Source: Alcaligenaceae bacterium (GTDB taxonomy: Bacteria > Pseudomonadota > Gammaproteobacteria > Burkholderiales > Burkholderiaceae_B). Taken from it: DNA of 9,931 nucleotides. Made by a program: the position numbers and the translations under genes. The notes beneath the pieces are model-generated. The model saw only the letters and a list, made by a program, of their open reading frames with translations, was not told the DNA's origin and did no database searches. Below are positions 5,122 to 9,931 of the stretch, in pieces. The stretch's first letter is position 1. Every line of letters begins with the position of its first letter. The stretch is from the NCBI GenBank assembly GCA_029265335.1, contig JAJUJN010000049.1, forward strand, positions 1-9,931, written 5' to 3'.

Positions 5122-6593
5122 GGCTGCACACCCGAGGCGTCGGTGTCCCAAGTGCTGCGAGGCACAAACACTCGAATACGGGTGCCATGACCCGGGGCGC
5201 TGTCGAGCTCCCAAGTTCCTCCCAGCATCTGCACCCGATGTTCCATGCCGGCCAGGCCATGGCGATCCATGCGTCGTTGCGTCGGATCGAAGCCCACTCC
5301 ATTGTCGGTCACTTCGAGCTGGAGGCCGTCGTCGTGCAACTGGAGCTCTACGACCACCGCCGTAGCCGAGGCGTAACGGCGCACGTTGGTGAGGGCTTCC
5401 TGGGCGATACGGTAGAGCGCCAGCGCCACCGATTCGGGCAAGTTGGGCAGTTCTTCAGGGAGCTTTAATGTGACTTTGCCTTCGAGCTCCCCTACCCCCA
5501 CGCTGGCAAGCGTGCGCAACGCTTCCATCAAACCTAGGTCGCTGAGCAGCGGCGGGCGCAAATCGTTGACCACCTTGCGTTTAAGCGCGATCACTTGGGT
5601 GAGAGTGTCGAACAATCGATCGAAACGCGAACGCAGCGGCTCCAGAGCCTCAGGCGGCAACTTGCGGGCAATCCAGTTGGCATCGAGCTTGGCCGCCGTG
5701 AGGAGTGAACCAAGCTCGTCGTGCAATTCGCGTGCCAGACGTGATTTCTCTTGTTCACGCACGTTAGTGAGATAGGTAGCGAGCGCATTGAGTTGCGCCG
5801 TGCGTGAAGCAACCTGTCGTTGCAGGCGGTCGTTTTCGTCGCGCAGCACATCGGCCAGCCGACCACGCAGGCTCTCTTCGCGATAGAGCATCACCAACAG
5901 CAGCACCAACATGGCCAATATGGCCAGCCCCATGCCAATGTTGCGCTGGCGGGTGCCCGAGAAGCGCTCGAAAGACTCCACCAGCATGGCGTCGATGTGC
6001 TCTGCGGTATCTGCCCGCATGGCGAGCAGCGCTTCGCGGGCTTCTTGGGCACTGGTGGAGCCTTCATCGTCGTTAACCGCCGCAACAAGGTCGGGCATGT
6101 CGCGGCTCACAGCGAGCTCGAGCCACCTCCAGCGCCTTTCGAGCAAGTCACGCAGTTCGGCCAAGCTGGAATCGTCTTTGCCCGTCTCAGCCAGCCCACG
6201 CAGCACGAGTTCGGATTCGAAGCGGCTCTCTTGCAAGGCCGTGAGATACATCGGGTCGCCCGACAAAAAGTAACCCCGCACACCCGACTCTGCGGCCATC
6301 AATTGCATATGAAGCGTGTCGAAGTGATGCAGACGCTGCGATTGCACGCGCAGCTCCGACAAGGCGGCCTCATTGGAGCTTGATTGCCAGTGACTGAGCA
6401 GCAACCACCCGAACCCCAGCGCGGAACCGATGATCAAGACGGTGATGGTGGCTCCCACGCGGCGCCGACGCCGACGTCGCGGCGACAGCGGGGTGCCGCG
6501 TGACGCACCGAAGCGCCACCGTGGCGGGCGTGCGCGGCTGGGCTTGCCGGGTGCGGCGTCGCCGGGCCGGGAGGCCCCTGAAGGTGTAGGCAT
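5115..6593 (-). CDS. CHASE3-domain sensor histidine kinase, NarX/HisKA_3 class
   Basis: A membrane sensor kinase of about 492 residues. The start is ATG 6591-6593, with AGGAGG 7 bases upstream; frames extending further upstream lack a site and resemble non-coding sequence. Order: proline/arginine-rich cytoplasmic tail with an unbroken arginine run (about 39-45), membrane helix 1 (47-66), periplasmic CHASE3 domain (75-212, with AAESGVRGYFLSGD), helix 2 (216-236), a coiled coil (238-278), HisKA_3 dimer/phospho-acceptor domain with ARELHDELGSLL (His near 290), and a HATPase domain with N-box EALTNVRRYA, G1 box DNGVGF and G2-like GHGTRI. All catalytic parts are present. CHASE3 ligands are unknown. 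The convergent regulator pair (4070-5121) is the probable partner. The promoter should lie in 6594-6774, shared divergently with the ferritin-like gene. Confidence 0.92.
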   Translation of the reverse strand: MPTPSGASRPGDAAPGKPSRARPPRWRFGASRGTPLSPRRRRRRRVGATITVLIIGSALGFGWLLLSHWQSSSNEAALSELRVQSQRLHHFDTLHMQLMAAESGVRGYFLSGDPMYLTALQESRFESELVLRGLAETGKDDSSLAELRDLLERRWRWLELAVSRDMPDLVAAVNDDEGSTSAQEAREALLAMRADTAEHIDAMLVESFERFSGTRQRNIGMGLAILAMLVLLLVMLYREESLRGRLADVLRDENDRLQRQVASRTAQLNALATYLTNVREQEKSRLARELHDELGSLLTAAKLDANWIARKLPPEALEPLRSRFDRLFDTLTQVIALKRKVVNDLRPPLLSDLGLMEALRTLASVGVGELEGKVTLKLPEELPNLPESVALALYRIAQEALTNVRRYASATAVVVELQLHDDGLQLEVTDNGVGFDPTQRRMDRHGLAGMEHRVQMLGGTWELDSAPGHGTRIRVFVPRSTWDTDASGVQPQ

Positions 6594-6774
6594 GCGGGCG
6601 CCTCCTGAATGACTACGAATTTCGTGAAAAAGAGTGCGGGCTGCCTGCGCGTAACGCGGGGTAGGCGCTTTCTGACAACAACTTGCGCCAAGGCCGACAG
6701 AGCGATGTCGAGGGATCCTGCACGATTCTAACAGCCAGAAAGGCATTTACCCGAGACCACCAAGGAGCCATGGA

Positions 6775-7323
6775 ATGACCGAAGATACTCACATCTGCGG
6801 CACCACTTTCATGAGGGACGTCCAGGCTTTGCGCGACCGGGCAAGGCAACATATTGCGCTGGGCATGGCCATGCCTGCGTACCGAGCAGACAAACAAGTT
6901 GCCATTGCATTGCTGAATACTGCACTGGCCACCGAACTGCTTTGCGTGCTGCGCTATCGGCAACACTCGCTGGTAGCCTCTGGCATCACCGCCGAGGCCA
7001 TCGCCGCCGAGTTTCTGGTGCATTCCAACGAGGAACTGGCGCATGCTGATCTGCTCGCGCAGCGCATCGTGGAGCTTGGTGGCAAGCCCGAGATGGATCC
7101 GGCCACACTGAGTACTCGCAGTCAGGTGGAATACGTGGAGATTGATCAGCTGCACGCCATGATCCGCGAAAACCTGGTGGCGGAACGCATTGCCATCGAA
7201 AGCTACCGCGAAATGATCGAATTTTTCGGTGATCACGATTCCACCACGCGCATGATGCTCGAAAACATTCTCGCCACCGAAGAAGAGCATGCCAACGAAC
7301 TCGTCGATTTGCTCACCATGTAA
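6775..7323 (+). CDS. Ferritin-like diiron protein (bacterioferritin family)
   Basis: A 182-residue four-helix-bundle protein. Likely diiron ligands are E54 (ATELLCVLRY), E87-x-x-H90 (SNEELAH), E137 (ENLVAERIAIESY) and E169-x-x-H172 (ATEEEH), with Tyr61 near the first site: the ferritin/bacterioferritin pattern with two ExxH motifs. Such proteins oxidise and store iron and limit hydroxyl-radical formation in the cytoplasm. The protein is slightly longer than classic bacterioferritin (about 158) because of a 30-residue N-terminal extension containing one cysteine (C8). ATG 6775 is preceded by AAGGAG with 7 bases of spacing. It is transcribed divergently from the kinase and ends 44 bases before a strong terminator. 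Whether it binds haem or forms a 24-mer, Dps-like or smaller shell cannot be judged. Confidence 0.87.
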   Translation: MTEDTHICGTTFMRDVQALRDRARQHIALGMAMPAYRADKQVAIALLNTALATELLCVLRYRQHSLVASGITAEAIAAEFLVHSNEELAHADLLAQRIVELGGKPEMDPATLSTRSQVEYVEIDQLHAMIRENLVAERIAIESYREMIEFFGDHDSTTRMMLENILATEEEHANELVDLLTM

Positions 7324-7366
7324 GAACAATTCGCTCACCACGCCAGAACAGAAAGCCGCTCGGCGC

Positions 7367-7405
7367 AAAAAAAAGGCCACAACCAGAGTTGTGGCCTTTC
7401 TTTCT
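7367..7405. terminator. Bidirectional intrinsic terminator
   Basis: GGCCACAAC (7375-7383) pairs with GTTGTGGCC (7388-7396) around a CAGA loop. Three extra A-T pairs extend the stem to 12 bp. An A-run (7367-7374) precedes it and TTTCTTTCT follows it, so it can terminate the ferritin-like gene on the plus strand and the BON gene on the minus strand. Confidence 0.92.
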
Positions 7406-7448
7406 AGGCACGGTCCCGTGCACGCCGTGCCAAGAAAGCCGGTGATGA

Positions 7449-7859
7449 TCAGTTGGTTTCGGGCGCCACAACGATGTCGTTTTTCACATCTTTCACGCCG
7501 TCCACCTCGCGCGCCAGGCGCTCGGCCTGTGACTTCTCAAGGGGGCTGGCGGCGTCGCCAGTGAGGTGCACAACGCCCTCTTCCGTTTCAACACTGATGT
7601 CGAGCATGCCAACCACGTCGTCGGCTGCGTGCTTGGCCTTCACTGCAGTGGTGACCGCAGCATCGTCGACATATTGAATGGCGTCGCGACCTGCTTCGGC
7701 AACTTGACGCTCAAGTTCGCGAGTAGGCTCACCATCGGGAGGGTTATGGCCCGGAGAGACGGGCGTATGAGTGTCGTCGGCGGCGGCAAATACCGGGCCG
7801 GCCAGGGCAGCCGAAAAGAGACCTGCGAGCAGCTTGCGTTGAAATGTGGGCTTGTTCAT
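7449..7859 (-). CDS. Exported BON-domain protein (OsmY-like)
   Basis: A 136-residue protein with a Sec signal peptide: basic MNKPTFQRK, hydrophobic core, likely cleavage after VFA (residue 25). The mature part has a polar linker rich in D, T, P (26-48) and a single BON domain (about 64-132) with the typical alternation ...GMLDISVETEEGVVHLTGD... and a final VDGVKDVKNDIVV. BON domains bind phospholipid surfaces; OsmY is the known osmotic/stationary-phase-induced periplasmic example, which has two BON domains whereas this has one. ATG 7857-7859 is preceded by AGGAG, 8 bases upstream, inside a small hairpin (7860-7871). It shares the terminator with the convergent ferritin-like gene and is divergent from the universal stress gene. 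A periplasmic envelope-stress role is inferred. Confidence 0.88.
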   Translation of the reverse strand: MNKPTFQRKLLAGLFSAALAGPVFAAADDTHTPVSPGHNPPDGEPTRELERQVAEAGRDAIQYVDDAAVTTAVKAKHAADDVVGMLDISVETEEGVVHLTGDAASPLEKSQAERLAREVDGVKDVKNDIVVAPETN

Positions 7860-7871
7860 GGAGATTTCTCC
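7860..7871 (-). promoter_or_regulatory. Hairpin covering the ribosome site of the BON gene
   Basis: The minus-strand RNA reads GGAGAAAUCUCC immediately before AUG. GGAG can pair with CUCC across an AAAU loop, hiding the Shine-Dalgarno core. The stem is only 4 bp, so it would melt easily; a thermometer-like or translation-tuning effect is possible but not shown. Confidence 0.3.
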
Positions 7872-8041
7872 TGTGTCACGTTAAAACCAGGGCCGGGTGA
7901 AATCCTCGACCATGGCTTCACTGTAAATTCAAGCACCCCGCCGGCGCTGTCATCGGAGCCGGATTGCGTTGTAGGCGAATTCTGGCAGCGCTTTGCCCAT
8001 GAGGCGTTCCGCAACGCCGCAGCACCGACCGCAGTGGCCAC

Positions 8042-8055
8042 TTGAGCTAGATCAA
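8042..8055 (+). promoter_or_regulatory. FNR/ANR-type box
   Basis: TTGAG-CTAG-ATCAA matches the known FNR/ANR/CRP-type low-oxygen consensus TTGAT-N4-ATCAA at nine of ten positions. Its centre is about 90 bases before the universal stress protein ATG, a plausible activator position. It also lies 183 bases from the BON start on the other strand. No good -10 at the ideal class II distance was found. Confidence 0.6.
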
Positions 8056-8137
8056 TCGCGGGTTACTTCTCGTTGGCTCGATCAGACAATCGTGGCAAGA
8101 TCAAACATCAGTCCAAACTTGGGCAAGGAGCCCCGCT

Positions 8138-9037
8138 ATGACAGCAATTCGCAACATCCTTGTTGCATCCGACCTTTCCACGCCGGCCCGTCACGCCGTA
8201 CGGCGTGCCGCCGCATTGGCTCACGAACATCAAGCCCGTCTCACGCTGCAACACGTGGTCGACGAAGGTGGCCTGGCCACCCTCAGCTCACTGCTCGAAA
8301 CCGTGCAAACCGGCAATGTGGAAACCATCACCGAAATGGCGCAGAAAAGCGTCAACGAGTTGGCGGATTCCCTCAAACACCAGTACGACATCGAGCCCGT
8401 CACCCGGATCGACAGCGGACGCGTCCTTAAAGCCGTGCTGCAAGCCATCACCGATATCAACCCCGAGCTGGTGGTGCTGGGCGCTCGCGGTCAAGGGTTC
8501 GTGCGTCATATGTTGCTGGGTTCAACACCAGAACGCCTCCTGTCCCGCACTCGCAAGCCCATCCTCATCGTGCGCCATCCTCCGCGCGCGCAATACGAGC
8601 GCATCCTGGTGGCGGTAGATTTCTCGGCTCGTTCGCTGGCCAGCCTGCGCGCCGCCCGAGCCCTTGCGCCCAAGGCCACCATCCAGGCGCTGCATGTGCA
8701 TCAAATTCCATTCGAAGGCCGCCTCTACTACGCCGGTCTCACCGAGCAAGCCGTCTCAGAGCTGCGTGATCGAGTCCGTGCTCAAGCCGAAGAAGACATG
8801 TCCAAGCTCATGAGGCAAGCCGAAAGCGAAGGGCTCAACATCACGCCCCGACTCGAAACCGGCGACCCGGCTTTCCGTTTGCTCGAACATGAGCACGAGC
8901 ACGAGTGCGACCTCATTGTGGTCGGCAAGCACACCAGCGACGCCATCGCCGATGCCACCATCGGCAGTGTGGCCCGACACGTGATTTCCCACGCTGAGGG
9001 CGATGTCTTCGTGGTCGACGACGCTCCCAAAGCATAA
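8138..9037 (+). CDS. Universal stress protein with two UspA domains
   Basis: A 299-residue cytoplasmic protein made of two tandem UspA domains (about 3-147 and 153-293). Domain 1 begins RNILVASDLS and has a complete nucleotide motif G115-x2-G118-x9-G128-S129, so it should bind ATP. Domain 2 begins ERILVAVDFS; its motif is G263-KH-T266-x9-G276-S277, with threonine replacing the middle glycine, so binding may be altered. A small HEHEHE run lies near residues 251-256. ATG 8138 has AAGGAG 8 bases upstream. The FNR/ANR-like box at 8042-8055 suggests induction at low oxygen, as is known for several tandem Usp proteins of Pseudomonas and mycobacteria (the latter through DosR). It is a single gene; the next gene lies 320 bases on. 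Confidence 0.92.
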   Translation: MTAIRNILVASDLSTPARHAVRRAAALAHEHQARLTLQHVVDEGGLATLSSLLETVQTGNVETITEMAQKSVNELADSLKHQYDIEPVTRIDSGRVLKAVLQAITDINPELVVLGARGQGFVRHMLLGSTPERLLSRTRKPILIVRHPPRAQYERILVAVDFSARSLASLRAARALAPKATIQALHVHQIPFEGRLYYAGLTEQAVSELRDRVRAQAEEDMSKLMRQAESEGLNITPRLETGDPAFRLLEHEHEHECDLIVVGKHTSDAIADATIGSVARHVISHAEGDVFVVDDAPKA

Positions 9038-9170
9038 AAGTGGGCGATGAACGCGAGCGTCTGGGGCAGGCCCATCCCGGCCCAGCCAGCTCACGTTCGT
9101 CGCAGCCTCCTGAGGCTGTGTTGGCGCGCAGCCTCTGCCCCGGGCCCATGCATACGGGCGGAGGCGGCAT

Positions 9171-9212
9171 GAAACCCGGGAAACTCCACACCCTCAACGG
9201 TCTGCGGGTTTT
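9171..9212 (+). terminator. Weak terminator-like repeat after the universal stress gene
   Basis: AAACCCG (9172-9178) and CGGGTTT (9205-9211) can form a 7-bp stem with a long 26-base loop, ending in TTTT then C-rich sequence. The loop length and missing U-run make this a weak candidate. Confidence 0.25.
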
Positions 9213-9233
9213 CCCCCAAATGCAGTATTTTTC

Positions 9234-9261
9234 TTGACGCGGCTTTTCGCTGCCGGATATC
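9234..9261 (+). promoter_or_regulatory. Possible promoter of the ligase gene
   Basis: TTGACG (9234-9239; five of six to consensus) is followed after 16 bases by GATATC (9256-9261), a weak -10. A start near 9268-9270 would fall on the TGCA palindrome, which would suit repression. The -10 is poor, so confidence is limited. Confidence 0.4.
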
Positions 9262-9269
9262 GTTACGTT

Positions 9270-9289
9270 TTATGCACGATAGTGCATAA
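9270..9289. promoter_or_regulatory. Perfect TGCA-type palindrome, likely operator of the ligase gene
   Basis: TTATGCACGATAGTGCATAA has perfect 8-bp arms and a 4-base centre, giving TGCA-N6-TGCA. TGCA-containing operators are known for BzdR/BoxR, the benzoyl-CoA-sensing repressors of benzoate genes in betaproteobacteria. The site sits just after the candidate promoter and 69 bases before the ligase ATG. Assignment to BoxR is inference. Confidence 0.6.
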
Positions 9290-9308
9290 GTTGACGATCC
9301 AGCGCTGA

Positions 9309-9321
9309 CACGTTTCACGTG
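9309..9321. repeat. Second inverted repeat in the ligase leader
   Basis: CACGT-TTC-ACGTG is a perfect 5-bp-arm inverted repeat, flanked by CCAGC (9299-9303) and GCTGG (9321-9325), which can extend pairing imperfectly. It is 36 bases before the ATG and could be a regulator site or leader hairpin. Confidence 0.3.
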
Positions 9322-9357
9322 CTGGCGAAGGATCCTTTGCTTCCCACAGGTTGTTTC

Positions 9358-9931
9358 ATGCACGCCGAACTACAAGCGCCCCCGCGGCAATTCAACTTTG
9401 CGCAATACCTTATCGAAACCAACGCCGATCGGGCTCATCGCACGGCGTATATCGATAACCACGGTCATCTCACCTATGGCGAGCTGGCCGAGAGTGTCCG
9501 CCGCATGGCAGCTGCCCTGCACAATCTTGGCATCAAAAGAGAAGAGCGCGTTTTGCTCCTCATGCACGATTGCAATCATTGGCCAGTGGCCTTCCTGGGC
9601 GCGTTGTACGCCGGAGTGGTACCGGTAGCGGTCAATACACTGCTCACCCCCAAAGATTACGCCTACATGCTCACCCATAGCCGAGCGCAGGCGGCAATCG
9701 TATCCGGCGCGCTGGTGCCCGTGTTGCGCGAAGCCATGCAGCACGCGCCGCATGAAGTACGGCAACTGGTGGTGTCGCAGCCTGCGGGTGAGCTGGGCGC
9801 CCACGAGGTCGATTTCACCGCGCTGCTCGCCGAACAAACTCCGCAAGCCGAAGCGGCCAATACCTGCGCCGACGAAGCCGCCTTCTGGCTGTATTCCTCG
9901 GGCTCCACTGGCACTCCCAAGGGCACCGTAC
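9358..9931 (+). CDS. bclA: Benzoate-CoA ligase-like AMP-forming enzyme, N-terminal part
   Basis: The first 191 codons of an adenylate-forming acyl/aryl-CoA ligase that is cut by the window end. Seen: FNFAQYLIETNADR, TAYIDNHGHLTYGELAESVRRMA, RVLLLMHDCNNWPVAFLGALYAGVVPVAVNTLL, TPKDYAYMLTHSRA and the phosphate-binding loop LYSSGSTGTPKGT at the edge. These blocks are typical of benzoate-CoA ligases, which make benzoyl-CoA from benzoate, ATP and CoA at the start of the aerobic box or the anaerobic benzoyl-CoA pathway. 4-Hydroxybenzoate or 2-aminobenzoate ligases are close relatives and cannot be excluded, since the substrate-pocket residues lie mostly beyond the edge. ATG 9358 has only a weak ACAGG 7 bases upstream. 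The palindrome at 9270-9289 supports aromatic-acid-responsive control. Confidence 0.82.
   Translation, partial: MHAELQAPPRQFNFAQYLIETNADRAHRTAYIDNHGHLTYGELAESVRRMAAALHNLGIKREERVLLLMHDCNHWPVAFLGALYAGVVPVAVNTLLTPKDYAYMLTHSRAQAAIVSGALVPVLREAMQHAPHEVRQLVVSQPAGELGAHEVDFTALLAEQTPQAEAANTCADEAAFWLYSSGSTGTPKGTV

Larger units (their letters stand above)
9038..9357. other. Gene-free region between the universal stress gene and the ligase gene
   Basis: This 320-base stretch shows no convincing gene. It holds a CAGCCT-CCTG-AGGCTG hairpin (9103-9118), GC-rich sequence with complementary GGGGCAG/CTGCCCC segments (9063-9069, 9134-9140), a weak terminator-like repeat (9171-9212), a -35-like TTGACG (9234-9239), the TGCA palindrome (9270-9289) and a second inverted repeat (9309-9321). 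Confidence 0.55.

Noticed and set aside
5820..6383. Open frame of 187 codons on the plus strand inside the kinase gene
   Set aside because: Antisense shadow of the CHASE3 and linker part of the kinase; no start site or family resemblance.
6770..6778. Two-codon frame ATG GAA TGA overlapping the ferritin-like start as a leader peptide
   Set aside because: The ribosome site is only 2 bases from this ATG but ideally spaced for ATG 6775, so it is probably chance.
6613..7380. Open frame of 255 codons on the minus strand over the ferritin-like gene
   Set aside because: It is antisense to a recognised diiron protein, begins inside the terminator hairpin and shows no domain.
7926..7952. CTTGAATTT...CCAT on the minus strand as a sigma-32 promoter of the BON gene
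   Set aside because: The spacing between the two blocks is about 10 bases, too short, and the second block lacks the leading cytosines.
7982..7997. TGGCAGCGCTTTGC as a second sigma-54 promoter
   Set aside because: The GG to GC spacing is 9, not 10 bases, which sigma-54 does not tolerate well.
8885..8907. Repeated His-Glu codons as a tandem repeat or metal site
   Set aside because: Only a three-unit run inside a normal Usp domain; too short to support a claim.
9370..9846. Open frame of 158 codons on the minus strand inside the ligase gene
   Set aside because: Antisense shadow of the adenylate-forming enzyme.

Overview
The window is moderately GC-rich, with strong AAGGAG/AGGAGG-type ribosome sites and short gaps. 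Gene content (three Hsp20 genes, orphan MmgE/PrpD, DUF1328, CHASE3 histidine kinase, benzoate-CoA ligase) suggests a proteobacterium. A betaproteobacterium (Burkholderiales) is my best guess, by inference from gene families rather than any marker gene. No rRNA, tRNA, insertion sequence, CRISPR array or phage gene was seen.

Layout. (1) 1-396, minus: N-terminal part of a membrane sensor protein of the Cache type, apparently frameshifted and shortened. (2) 599-2038, minus: three tandem small heat-shock (Hsp20) genes, read from 2038 downwards. A well-formed RpoH (sigma-32)-type promoter lies at 2080-2105 and a strong hairpin at 556-582. (3) 2173-3540, minus: MmgE/PrpD family enzyme with a GTG start. 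(4) 3541-3876: gene-free control region with a 13-bp palindrome and a sigma-54-type promoter. (5) 3877-5121, plus: DUF1328 membrane peptide, NarL/FixJ response regulator and stand-alone receiver protein, closely spaced like an operon. (6) 5115-6593, minus: CHASE3 histidine kinase, overlapping the receiver gene tail to tail by 7 bp. (7) 6775-7323, plus: ferritin-like diiron protein, sharing a bidirectional terminator with (8) 7449-7859, minus: exported BON-domain protein. (9) 8138-9037, plus: tandem universal stress protein with an FNR/ANR-like box upstream. (10) 9358 to the window end, plus: start of a benzoate-CoA ligase-like gene with a perfect TGCA-type palindrome in its promoter.

Read together, this is a general stress region: chaperones that hold unfolded proteins, an envelope BON protein, iron/oxidative protection, a universal stress protein and a membrane-sensing two-component system. 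Control signals of three kinds (heat, sigma-54, low oxygen) can be read beside these genes. An aromatic-acid activation gene begins at the right edge. No single undescribed system is evident. The most notable points are the sigma-54-type site before the DUF1328/response-regulator operon, the stand-alone receiver paired with a hybrid-less kinase, the FNR-like box, the operator-like palindrome before the ligase, and the damaged sensor gene.
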